From NCBI RefSeq assembly GCF_900176365.1, contig NZ_FWXY01000017.1, forward strand, positions 1-64,000: DNA of 64,000 bases. Reading direction: 5' to 3'. The translations under genes and the position numbers were made by a program. Numbering within the stretch: the stretch's first letter is position 1; every line of letters begins with the position of its first letter. The notes under the pieces were generated by a model that saw only the letters and a list, made by a program, of their open reading frames with translations, was not told where the DNA came from and did no database searches. Positions 18,648 through 26,913 of the stretch are shown piece by piece. Source of the DNA: Desulfocicer vacuolatum DSM 3385 (GTDB lineage Bacteria > Desulfobacterota > Desulfobacteria > Desulfobacterales > Desulfobacteraceae).

Positions 18648-18676
18648 TGACAAACAATTTTTTATTTATTACACAT
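18648..18676 (+). promoter_or_regulatory. Possible promoter of the second TonB operon
   Basis: TTGACA, a 17-bp AT-rich spacer and TACACA. The -35 is perfect but the -10 is weak. It lies just upstream of the shared dyad. Confidence 0.3.
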
Positions 18677-18680
18677 TGCC

Positions 18681-18705
18681 CATAATTCATCAGGAAGATG
18701 ATATG
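18681..18705. promoter_or_regulatory. Dyad shared by both TonB loci, site 2
   Basis: CATAATTCATC-AGGAA-GATGATATG forms a dyad. It overlaps or follows the putative promoter at 18648 and resembles the site at 16861. Confidence 0.4.
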
Positions 18706-18791
18706 TTTGTAATGTAATAGATAAAGCCACAATCCAAAATGAGATAATTCGTTTTTTTGATCTCCCATGGGTTGTGTTCACAGTGCCCGAT

Positions 18792-18851
18792 AAAAAAGCC
18801 ACGAAGGCAAGATGCAGATGCAAAATCTGTCATGCCTTGGTGGCTTTTTTT
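18792..18851 (+). terminator. Leader hairpin with T-tract (possible attenuator)
   Basis: AAAAAAGCCACGAAGGCA pairs with TGCCTTGGTGGCTTTTTT, with an inner stem GCAGAT/ATCTG. A T-run follows 40 bases before the start codon at 18890. As it stands between the putative promoter and the first gene, it could attenuate transcription. Confidence 0.65.
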
Positions 18852-18889
18852 ATTGGGCATTTTTTTTTGCAAAAGGAGATTCTGATGCA

Positions 18890-20671
18890 ATGAAATATCT
18901 CATTTCCCGTCTGGCCTTCATCATGTTTATGGCTTTTATCAGTCAATTTTCCTGTGGAATTGTGTTTCCGGATTTGGTGTCGGCAAAAGAGACATTGGTT
19001 GAAAAAGATGACAACAAAGATGGCATCATCGACCGGAAAGCCTTTTTTAATGCAGATAAGAAAATCATCCGCCTTGAAATTGACAAGGATGGAGATGGGC
19101 TGTTTGAACGGGTCCAGTACTATGGCAATGAAAAGCTGATCCGCATTGAAAGGGATCTTGATCTAAACGGGACCATGGATTGCATTGATCATTATTCAAA
19201 TGAAAAAAGAGTTCGGCAGGAACAATTGGATCCCAATGGAAAACCCATTCAACTCACTGTTTTTGACACAAAGGGCCTTGTGCTTTCTGTGAAAAAAGAC
19301 ACCGGTGGAAACGGGGTCTTTGATCATTTTTTAACCTATTCCCAGGGGATCATCGTTTCATCAAAACAAGATTTAAATGGGGACGGTATCATGAATGTCC
19401 AGGTACTTTATCGCAAGGGCCTGCCTGTGGAAGAGACCAGAGACAGCAACGGAGACGGCATTGTTGATACCAGGATCTGGTTTGACGCCAAGGGAACTCC
19501 CCAAAAAAGTACCCATGACCTTGATGAAGACGGAAAAATGGAAACAAGTCGCCGATATAAAGACGGAAATCTTGTGTGTCAAAAAGAGGATAAAAACCTT
19601 GACGGCATTGCCGATACCGTCCTGAAGCTGCGTAACGGCCATGCGATATACAGGGAGAAAGACACCAACCTGGACGGGACCATGGATCAGGTTACCAAGT
19701 TTGTAAAGGGCACACCAAAATCCCGGACCCGGGACATGAACTTTGATGGTAAAAATGATTTTTTCTGCACCTTTGACACAAAGGGCCGTCCCCTTGAAAT
19801 AAAACAGGATAAAAATTTTTCCGGCACCATTGATACGGTTTCCCGGTTTAAAAACGGCGTCATGCAACAGGTAACATGGGATACCAACCAGGATGGCCAT
19901 TTTGACACCACAACCCATTATAAAAAAGGCAAAATGCAGCTCCAGACCATGGACACCAATCAAGATAATCGTCCGGACATTAAAATGTTTTTTAATTCCC
20001 AAGAAGAAAAAGAACGTGTGGAAACAGATTCCAACCACGATGGACAAACAGACACCTGGCAATACTACGCCCATGGGTCGCTCATTCGCATGGAAACCGA
20101 TGAAAGTGGTAACACAAAAATAGACTGCAAGGTTTTTTATAAAAACAATCTTCGCCATAAATTGATTAGAGACAGTGATAATGACGGTTTTTTTGAGCTG
20201 ACACAGATATTCACCCACCCGGAATGGACCATGGTGGTCACCCGGGACGACACCCGGGACGGGGTACCGGAAGCTTCCTTTTATTACCAAGACGGTGTAC
20301 TTCGTCTAAAAGAGATTGATGACAATTGGGATGGCCGCATTGATTTTAGGGAAACATTCAACAAGCAAGGAAAATTACTTCACAGTGTGGAAGATTCCGC
20401 CGGCACCGGAAAGCTTGATATCACCTGGTTCTATGATGAAAACGAACAGGTGGTAAGGGGGGAACATGACACCACAGGGGATAGCCGGGTGGATACCTGG
20501 TATTTTTACCGGCATGGCACGCTTGTCTCTGTTGAGGCCGATGAAAATGGCGATGGAAAGGCTGATATATGGGAAACCTATGATGAATCAGAGGCCTTGT
20601 TAAAACGGGAAAAAGATCTGGATTTTGACGGCATCGCCGATGTGAACACCATGGGTAATGATGCCGCATGA
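18890..20671 (+). CDS. Secreted D-x-N-x-D-G repeat protein
   Basis: About 593 residues from ATG 18890, which has AAAGGAGAT upstream. The longer frame to 18812 runs through the leader hairpin. A signal peptide (LISRLAFIMFMAFISQFSCG) is followed by about 23 repeats of 22-24 residues, each with a D-x-N-x-D-G-x-x-D core (examples: DSNGDGIVD, DTNLDGTMD, DENGDGKAD) joined by short strand-like segments rich in Tyr, Phe and Lys. The core resembles calcium-binding loops of EF-hand, dockerin or thrombospondin type 3 repeats. I do not know a named family. It is the first gene of an operon with exbB, exbD, tonB and a receptor, so it may act in the periplasm or at the surface with that uptake system. Confidence 0.8.
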   Translation: MKYLISRLAFIMFMAFISQFSCGIVFPDLVSAKETLVEKDDNKDGIIDRKAFFNADKKIIRLEIDKDGDGLFERVQYYGNEKLIRIERDLDLNGTMDCIDHYSNEKRVRQEQLDPNGKPIQLTVFDTKGLVLSVKKDTGGNGVFDHFLTYSQGIIVSSKQDLNGDGIMNVQVLYRKGLPVEETRDSNGDGIVDTRIWFDAKGTPQKSTHDLDEDGKMETSRRYKDGNLVCQKEDKNLDGIADTVLKLRNGHAIYREKDTNLDGTMDQVTKFVKGTPKSRTRDMNFDGKNDFFCTFDTKGRPLEIKQDKNFSGTIDTVSRFKNGVMQQVTWDTNQDGHFDTTTHYKKGKMQLQTMDTNQDNRPDIKMFFNSQEEKERVETDSNHDGQTDTWQYYAHGSLIRMETDESGNTKIDCKVFYKNNLRHKLIRDSDNDGFFELTQIFTHPEWTMVVTRDDTRDGVPEASFYYQDGVLRLKEIDDNWDGRIDFRETFNKQGKLLHSVEDSAGTGKLDITWFYDENEQVVRGEHDTTGDSRVDTWYFYRHGTLVSVEADENGDGKADIWETYDESEALLKREKDLDFDGIADVNTMGNDAA

Positions 20672-20694
20672 CGATCATTTAAAAGGAAATAAAG

Positions 20695-21336
20695 ATGATG
20701 GATTTTTTATCAATTGATTTTGGTGCATTCATTGCCAAGGGTGGCGTACTTGTTATTCCCATTTTGATCTGTTCCGTGCTGGCCTTTGCCATTTTTCTGG
20801 AGCGCTTGATTTATTACGCCCGAATGAAAAGCCGGGGAACCGGACTTGCACAAAGTGTTGTCCGGTTGCTGGCCCAGGAAAAAGATGAAGAGGCACTGAA
20901 TACTGCGGCCCAAAGCCGTTCTCCCATGGGAAGAGTTCTTGCCCGGGCCATTGATGCCAAAGCGTGTGACCGCGAAACCCTGGAAACCGTAATTGTCAAT
21001 GCCACAGAGGAAGAGGTCAAAGACCTTTCAACCCATATCCAGACCCTTGCCACCATTGGAAACATTGCCCCGCTTCTGGGGCTTCTGGGCACGGTGATCG
21101 GAATGATCAAGGCGTTCATGGTCATCCAGGAAATGGGCGGCAAAGTCAATGCCTCGGTGCTGGCAGGGGGGATCTGGGAAGCCATGCTGACCACGGCCCT
21201 GGGACTTGCAGTGGCACTTCCCACCATGGTTGCCCACAGTTATCTTATCGGGCGTGTGGACAGATATGAAGCCCGGCTGCAAAGTGGTTCCGTGGCGTTC
21301 ATCAAACACATCGGACAACAGCACAACAGGAGATAA
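20695..21336 (+). CDS. exbB: ExbB/TolQ-type proton channel
   Basis: A protein of 213 residues with three membrane segments: ILICSVLAFAIFLERLIYYA at the N-terminus, then IGNIAPLLGLLGTVIGMIKA, then GIWEAMLTTALGLAVALPTM. The last two blocks are diagnostic of the MotA/TolQ/ExbB family. With ExbD it converts the proton gradient into movement of TonB. It follows the repeat-protein gene by 23 bp and precedes exbD by 2 bp, within one operon that ends in a receptor. Confidence 0.93.
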   Translation: MMDFLSIDFGAFIAKGGVLVIPILICSVLAFAIFLERLIYYARMKSRGTGLAQSVVRLLAQEKDEEALNTAAQSRSPMGRVLARAIDAKACDRETLETVIVNATEEEVKDLSTHIQTLATIGNIAPLLGLLGTVIGMIKAFMVIQEMGGKVNASVLAGGIWEAMLTTALGLAVALPTMVAHSYLIGRVDRYEARLQSGSVAFIKHIGQQHNRR

Positions 21337-21338
21337 TC

Positions 21339-21746
21339 ATGCTGGTTCATCGCAAAAAACGACCCAGATATGAAATTCAGGCACCTTTGACCTCTCTCAT
21401 CGACATTGTGTTCATGCTGCTCATCTATTTCATGCTCACCACCAATTTCATGGTGGATGAAGGGATCAAGATCAAACTGCCCCAGGCAAGGGCCGCAGCT
21501 CCCCAGAAATCCCAGGAGATCACCTTGTATGTGGATAAGGAGGGCCGGGCCTGGCTCAATGAAAAAGAGGTTGCCCATGATCGGCTGTTTAAAATGTTAA
21601 AGGAAAAAATTGCCGGGGGAAAAGATCAACTGGTGATTGTAAAGGCGGATCGTTCGGTGATGCTGAACAAAGCCGTCAAGGTCATGGACATTGCCAAGGC
21701 TGCGGGGGCCGCACGACTTTGCCTTGCAACGGAAAAGGATTTTTAG
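21339..21746 (+). CDS. exbD: ExbD/TolR biopolymer transport protein
   Basis: A protein of 135 residues: basic N-terminus, one membrane helix with the functional aspartate (PLTSLIDIVFMLLIYFML), then a periplasmic domain with GIKIKLPQARAA and a C-terminal VIVKADRSVMLNKAVKVMD. It is the proton-carrying partner of ExbB. Its TAG stop overlaps the GTG start of tonB (TAGTG), so the two are translationally coupled. Confidence 0.93.
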   Translation: MLVHRKKRPRYEIQAPLTSLIDIVFMLLIYFMLTTNFMVDEGIKIKLPQARAAAPQKSQEITLYVDKEGRAWLNEKEVAHDRLFKMLKEKIAGGKDQLVIVKADRSVMLNKAVKVMDIAKAAGAARLCLATEKDF

Positions 21747-22465
21747 TGGATCATACAAAAGAATTCCAGCAGGTGGCATCTGTATCTGAACAAAATAAAA
21801 AAATGGTGTTCTGGGCAACGCTGTGTCTTTCTTTGTTGATTCATTTATGGATGTCTGTGCATATTTCAAGGCTTTACAGCTCTGAGTCCCCGGTTGTCAT
21901 TGAGTTGAGCATGAAAGACATATCAAAACCCTTTGTCAGAAATATCCCCCGCCCCAGAATGAGACACCGGGCCCCCCGGATAACAGACGTTAAACATCAA
22001 GAAATCCAAGAAAGACGTACCCCGCCCATGAAAATTCCCCTGAACGAGCCCCGGGTCAATTCCCCTCTCATCCAGGGAATTTCTGTTCCAAAAATTCCCA
22101 TGGCCGGGCCTGTTCCGGAATCCAGCGTGGCCGGTACCATGGGTTTGGCCCCCATGGAGGCACCACCGGCCTATTTCACAAAAAAAGATTATTTTGACAT
22201 GATGCGCATGAAAATTGAAGGCAATAAAATCTATCCGGAAAAAGCAAGACGTCTGCATCAACAGGGAAATGTCCGGGTCTTTTTTGTTATTGATTCTGCC
22301 GGGAGAGTATCTTCGTTAAAAATAGTCAAACCCTCAAAATACCCCATGTTAAACCAGGCGGCATTAAAAGCCGTGGAAAAATCTGTTCCTTTTCCCCGAC
22401 CTCCTTCATCACTTTTCAAGGGAGATCTGAAACTGGAGCTGACCATACAGTTTGAACTTAGATAA
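21746..22465 (+). CDS. tonB: TonB energy transducer
   Basis: A protein of 239 residues from the GTG at 21746; an earlier TTG in frame lies inside exbD. It has one N-terminal membrane helix (VFWATLCLSLLIHLWMS) and a proline/arginine-rich periplasmic linker with several P-R and K-I-P segments. The TonB C-terminal domain follows: YPEKARRLHQQGNVRVFF, then DSAGRVSSLKIVKPS and LNQAALKAVEKSVPFPRPP. It spans the periplasm to contact the TonB box of the receptor encoded next. Confidence 0.92.
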   Translation: MDHTKEFQQVASVSEQNKKMVFWATLCLSLLIHLWMSVHISRLYSSESPVVIELSMKDISKPFVRNIPRPRMRHRAPRITDVKHQEIQERRTPPMKIPLNEPRVNSPLIQGISVPKIPMAGPVPESSVAGTMGLAPMEAPPAYFTKKDYFDMMRMKIEGNKIYPEKARRLHQQGNVRVFFVIDSAGRVSSLKIVKPSKYPMLNQAALKAVEKSVPFPRPPSSLFKGDLKLELTIQFELR

Positions 22466-22525
22466 GCCAGATTCCTGAAATCCAACCCTTTGTTTCAATT
22501 CAATATTACATGGAGGAAAAACCCG

Positions 22526-24691
22526 ATGAACAACAAAACAACCCGGAGACTGTTATCGCTTATGGTGGTGATTTTCTCTCTTTTGAACGCACCTGCCCGG
22601 GCTGATGAAAAGGAAACAGTTTACGATGCCGGAGAGATACAGGTAACAGCCCGGGACAGTACCGAAACCCTTTTGTACCTTCCTGAAAAAAATATCATTG
22701 ATGTTACAACCTATGAGTCCACATCCATGGTTCAAAATATCAGTGACATTGTCAGAGACCAGGTTATCGTGGATTTCCAGGGTGGATCTGATCTTGTTCC
22801 CGATGATGACACTTTGTTTTTGAGGGGGTTCAGCAGCAAACGTTTTGTAACGGCCCTGGACGGCACCACCCTTAGAAAAACCGGGGGAAGAAAATCAAGC
22901 CATATTGTGGATTATGCCCTTTTGCCTCCTTTTCTCATGGAAAGCATTGAAATCCTGCCCGGTCCCCACTCCTGTCTCTATCCGGGTAAAAGCATTGGCG
23001 GGGTGTTGAATCTGGTGACTAAGGCCCCACAAAGACATGAATCCTTAAAACCCACTATTAATTTATCCACAGGTTTTTCATCCTATGGTACCCAGAATCA
23101 CAGCCTCAGTGTGGAAGGCGGATACGACTCATTCACCTATGATGTGGGAATCCAGAAGTATGCAACAGACGGCTATCTTAGAAACAATGCCGCCGACATT
23201 GACACGGTTTTCAGCCGACTGGGTTATATTACACCGTCCAATGGTTATGTCACGTTGAGCGCTTCTTACACAGATGCCGACCGGGAAATCCCCATCAACA
23301 ATAATCCAGATGATCCAGATACAGACTATGACAATGATTATCCAGTGGTTTCCACGTCACCTTTTAACCACTGGGCAGATCCCACCTGGGATAAAATTGC
23401 CACTTCATATCGCATGGACGCCAATCTTCCATCACAGTTTGGAAACTGGAAGGCCAGTGCCTTTTACAGTGAAGAAAACCGGAATCGGCAATATTATGAC
23501 TGGATAAACAGCAAAGATCACTCCCTGGGCATTACCGATGCTTCCTGGGACACCAAATGGAAACAACAGGGTGGGAAAATCCAGAATGAATTTGCCCTTG
23601 CCAAAGGCCATACCACCACCCTTGGCATGGAGCTGGAACAATGCTTTGACGGATATGGTACAACGGCCCTGTGGAGTGCTGCCCATGATTATGAGAAGCG
23701 TATAGACATTCTGTCCGGTTTTGCCCAGCATCAATGGCAGGTGATACCGTCCCTGACAGTGACGGCGGGGATGCGATACGAAACCGTGGATATCCGTGTG
23801 GGCAATTATTCTTCAAGTTCCGGTGCCATTTTCATCACGGATCAGCCCAAATGGATTGATCGCAGTTTTGACGGCTGGCTCCCCAAATCCTGGATTAACT
23901 ATGAGCTGGATAGATGGGCAGAGTGCCTCAGGGACAGTTCAATTTCCCTGGGTGTCAGCCGAATATGGCGGGCGCCAGACTACCATGGAGATTACAATCC
24001 CCAGGGAAGACCTGCCGGTGCATGGCTGGACCCGGAACACGGTATCGGATGTGACCTGGTTTTTTCCAGACGCGTGTTCAATGATATAACAATGAAACTC
24101 AATTACGCCTGGTACAACATAAAAGATTATATTGCCACCAACAAAACCTATTCCGAGTATACGCCAAGCAAAACCAATAAAGTGACTCCCGGACTTGAGT
24201 ACAAGGATTATAAAATCAATCTTGACAGGGTGGTTCGCCACGGCATTGAGTTGCAGTTCAGCGGTCATCTCACAGACACCCTTTCGTTCATGGCCGGATA
24301 TGCCTGGCAACGGTTTGAAAACAAAGGGGGAGAGCCCGCCGGAGAAACCGAGCTGGACAACAGGGCCAAAAATCGCATCAATGCAGGTTTTACATGGAAT
24401 TTTCTGGAAAACACTTCTCTTATTGTGGATTATGAATTCCAGGATGAACAGGTCATTGAGCAGGCAGACGAAGTAGCACCGGATGAATGGGCCTTTGACT
24501 CAATTGCCGTTGATGCCTATCACCGGGTGGATCTTGCCGTGTCCCAGGTTCTTTTTAAAAAATGGGGCAGCATGTCCGACGGCACTTTGAAAGTATATGC
24601 CGGAAATGTTTTTAATGAAACCTATGAGGATGCCGACGGTTATCCGGCAACGGACAGAACCTTTGGCATTGGTTTCAGTGTGAATATGTAA
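22526..24691 (+). CDS. TonB-dependent outer-membrane receptor
   Basis: About 721 residues from ATG 22526, which is preceded by GGAGGA. Signal peptide LLSLMVVIFSLLNAPARADE, then TonB box region AGEIQVTA, and plug features TLFLRGFSSKRFVTALDG and IEILPGPHSCLYPGKSIGG. The barrel ends in FGIGFSVNM with a terminal Met instead of the usual aromatic residue. It is the last gene of the repeat protein-exbBD-tonB operon. The ligand is unknown, and nothing in the sequence marks it as a heme or B12 receptor. Confidence 0.9.
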   Translation: MNNKTTRRLLSLMVVIFSLLNAPARADEKETVYDAGEIQVTARDSTETLLYLPEKNIIDVTTYESTSMVQNISDIVRDQVIVDFQGGSDLVPDDDTLFLRGFSSKRFVTALDGTTLRKTGGRKSSHIVDYALLPPFLMESIEILPGPHSCLYPGKSIGGVLNLVTKAPQRHESLKPTINLSTGFSSYGTQNHSLSVEGGYDSFTYDVGIQKYATDGYLRNNAADIDTVFSRLGYITPSNGYVTLSASYTDADREIPINNNPDDPDTDYDNDYPVVSTSPFNHWADPTWDKIATSYRMDANLPSQFGNWKASAFYSEENRNRQYYDWINSKDHSLGITDASWDTKWKQQGGKIQNEFALAKGHTTTLGMELEQCFDGYGTTALWSAAHDYEKRIDILSGFAQHQWQVIPSLTVTAGMRYETVDIRVGNYSSSSGAIFITDQPKWIDRSFDGWLPKSWINYELDRWAECLRDSSISLGVSRIWRAPDYHGDYNPQGRPAGAWLDPEHGIGCDLVFSRRVFNDITMKLNYAWYNIKDYIATNKTYSEYTPSKTNKVTPGLEYKDYKINLDRVVRHGIELQFSGHLTDTLSFMAGYAWQRFENKGGEPAGETELDNRAKNRINAGFTWNFLENTSLIVDYEFQDEQVIEQADEVAPDEWAFDSIAVDAYHRVDLAVSQVLFKKWGSMSDGTLKVYAGNVFNETYEDADGYPATDRTFGIGFSVNM

Positions 24692-24767
24692 CCGGGCACT
24701 TTTTCAATCTGTACGGGCGAAGTTCGCCCCAGAACTTGGCAAAACAAATAGATAAAATTTACAGTGA

Positions 24768-24964
24768 ATGAAGATTTTTAGCCCAAAAGACATCTTGACT
24801 ATTACTCTATTCGGTTATAAAAATCAGAATCTCAACTGGCTGAAAAACTTGGGATCCGTCAAAATATGATCAGTGACTATGAAAGAGGAAAACGCCGCCT
24901 TACATCTGACATGGCAAAACGGATTGCACAAACGCTTAAAATTAAAATTGAAATATTATCTTAA
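24768..24964 (+). pseudogene. Frameshifted XRE-family HTH regulator remnant
   Basis: One frame begins MKIFSPKDILTITLFGYKN. Near 24820 the homologous frame switches and reads SQLAEKLGIRQNMISDYERG, then KRRLTSDMAKRIAQTLKI, ending at TAA 24962-24964. This is a clear Cro/C1-type helix-turn-helix, but the two halves are in different frames, so it looks like a decayed gene. It overlaps the 5' end of the lipase frame. Confidence 0.6.
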
Positions 24965-25685
24965 TTCGAAACAGCTGCTCGTAATATTTATTGTTTTCAC
25001 CATTTCGGGTTTTACCGGAATTGCCACGGCTGAAGTTGGAAAGGTGGTATTGCTCCATGGCCTTGCAAGGTCAAACGCCTCCATGAATGGGTTACAGGAA
25101 GCACTTCAAAACAAAGGGTTTGATACCTGTAATATTGATTATCCTTCAAGAAAATATCCCATTGAAGTGCTTGCAAAAGACCATGTGTTGCCCCAAATTC
25201 AAAAATGCTTTGGAAATCTCAATTCTCAAATATGTTTTGTGACCCATTCAATGGGCGGCATCATTGTCCGGTATCTGTCTGGAAAAAAATTAATACCTCA
25301 CATGGGCCGGGTGGTAATGCTCAGTCCGCCAAATCAAGGCAGTGAAATTGTTGACCGGCTTGGTGGAACAAAGCTTTTTCAACTTATCAATGGGCCTGCG
25401 GGCGCACAGTTAGGCACAGATAATAACAGTATGCCGTTGCGATTGGGGGCAGCAGATTTTGAGGTGGGTATCATCACCGGAAACCGATCAATTAATCTGA
25501 TTTTGTCCTTATTAATCCAAGGCAAGGATGATGGGAAAGTATCAATAGAGCGTGCAAAACTTCAAGGAATGAAGGATTTTATGGTTTTGCCCTCTGCCCA
25601 TCCTTTTATAATGAAAAGCAGCATGGCCATAAAGCAGACTATATACTTTTTGAATCATGGAAATTTTAAAAAAATTAAAGAATGA
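24873..25685 (+). CDS. Secreted alpha/beta-hydrolase (lipase-like)
   Basis: The core begins KVVLLHGLARSNASMNGL and continues to the nucleophile elbow THSMGGIIVRYLSG, with Asp/His candidates downstream (GKDDGKVS, SAHPFI). These fit the triad of esterase/lipase proteins with an oxyanion HG motif. A signal segment, LLVIFIVFTISGFTGIATA, precedes it. The start is uncertain: GTG 24873 lies within the HTH remnant, and TTG 24948 would give a normal short signal peptide, but neither has a good Shine-Dalgarno. It appears to be a single gene. Confidence 0.78.
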   Translation: MTMKEENAALHLTWQNGLHKRLKLKLKYYLNSKQLLVIFIVFTISGFTGIATAEVGKVVLLHGLARSNASMNGLQEALQNKGFDTCNIDYPSRKYPIEVLAKDHVLPQIQKCFGNLNSQICFVTHSMGGIIVRYLSGKKLIPHMGRVVMLSPPNQGSEIVDRLGGTKLFQLINGPAGAQLGTDNNSMPLRLGAADFEVGIITGNRSINLILSLLIQGKDDGKVSIERAKLQGMKDFMVLPSAHPFIMKSSMAIKQTIYFLNHGNFKKIKE

Positions 25686-25978
25686 AAATCCAGAGAACGG
25701 ATATATCCTGTTAAGAGCATGCCCGGGCAATCTACGGTCCTGGGCCGGGAAAACGACTGGACATAAGTTGGCCACAACAGTATAATAGTACTATGGTGTT
25801 TGGGCATCCAGCTCTCCAAAGAGAATCTGCCCATGAGCTGAGTTTATATCTTGAAATATTATAGTTTTTGTTGCTGAAAATTCACTCCACAATATCCTTC
25901 CGCATATAGTCTTTTTGTCTGCCTCTTATGATAGAGAGCTGAATGGTTTTTACAATTTTTTTTAAAAAGGGGGAAACC

Positions 25979-26788
25979 ATGACATCAAGAATTCTTGTAT
26001 CCGTAATCATTAGTTTATTTATCGCGGTTCATGCCTTTGCCGGAGAACGGCAAATGAACCTTCTGAGCCTTGAATGGGAACCTTATTCGGGCTCTCAAAT
26101 GAGCAAAAATGGTTTTGTTTCCAGTGTCATTATCCAGGCCTATAAAAAGGCAGGATATAAAGTAGACATAACCTTTAAGCCGTGGAAGTATGCGCTGGAA
26201 ATTGCAAAAAAAGGGGGCGCTGATGGTGTATTCCCTGCGTATCATGTTGCAGAAAGGGAGGCGTCTTTTATTTTTTCCGATGAGATCTGTAAAAGTCCTC
26301 TGGGATTGTGCAAAAGAAGAAAGATTATTCATCCGTCTCCCGGAGGTGGTGTGGTAAAAGGGGGAGTAAATATTGAATTTATGACTGATCCCAGAATTGA
26401 TCAGGTGCGGGCACTGATGGATTTGAAATCTTATAAATTCGGAGTAGTTAAAGGCTATGCCAATACCCAGGAATTTGATGCAGCTAATTTTCTTGTGAAA
26501 GTACAGGCCCTGAGTGACGAAGCCAATATTGGACAGCTCCTGGGGGATAAGGTGCAACTGATAGTCATTGACAAGTATGTTGCACGAAATATAATGATCA
26601 GAAAATTTCCCTGGTTTGCAGGAGAAGTTGAATTCATGCATCCGGCATTATCCCTCAAGGGGCTTTATCTTGCCGTCTCCAGAAATGTTAAAAACCCAGA
26701 AGAAAAGATCCAGGCTTTTAATGCCGGTTTACAGATCTTAAAACAGGACGGTGTTTTCGCAACTTTGATGCAGCAGTATGGATTTTGA
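25979..26788 (+). CDS. Periplasmic solute-binding protein (SBP_bac_3 type)
   Basis: About 269 residues from ATG 25979, preceded by AAGGGGGAAA. Signal peptide SVIISLFIAVHAFAGE, then a family-3 solute-binding fold: EWEPYSGSQMSKNGFVSSVI, KAGYKVDITFKPWKYALEIA, DGVFPAYHVAEREASFIFSD. Such proteins bind amino acids or similar polar solutes. No permease or ATPase gene is nearby, so it may be an orphan receptor or serve a transporter encoded elsewhere. A terminator follows at 26834. Confidence 0.82.
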   Translation: MTSRILVSVIISLFIAVHAFAGERQMNLLSLEWEPYSGSQMSKNGFVSSVIIQAYKKAGYKVDITFKPWKYALEIAKKGGADGVFPAYHVAEREASFIFSDEICKSPLGLCKRRKIIHPSPGGGVVKGGVNIEFMTDPRIDQVRALMDLKSYKFGVVKGYANTQEFDAANFLVKVQALSDEANIGQLLGDKVQLIVIDKYVARNIMIRKFPWFAGEVEFMHPALSLKGLYLAVSRNVKNPEEKIQAFNAGLQILKQDGVFATLMQQYGF

Positions 26789-26833
26789 ACAGTAATTTTT
26801 CTGTGTCTGGGTTGATGTTTTCTTAAATTTTAA

Positions 26834-26875
26834 CCCTCCTGAGTTAAAAAATCAGGGGGGCTGTCGTTTTTTTTT
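26834..26875 (+). terminator. Rho-independent terminator
   Basis: CCCTCCTGA and TCAGGGGGG form a stem with one wobble pair, followed closely by a run of nine T. It lies 46 bp after the solute-binding protein stop and faces the convergent PAS gene. Confidence 0.75.
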
Positions 26876-26913
26876 GAAGGATTAAAGATATGGGTGGTAT
26901 AGCCTGGAAACTT

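Noticed and set aside
18466-18653. Minus-strand open frame whose 3' end runs into MITE C1
   Set aside because: No good start or ribosome site, no recognisable motif; it might be a fragment cut by the MITE, but there is no support for a product.
19373-20290. 305-codon minus-strand frame opposite the D-x-N-x-D-G repeat gene
   Set aside because: It is long only because the repeats have periodic sequence; no motif or start signal.
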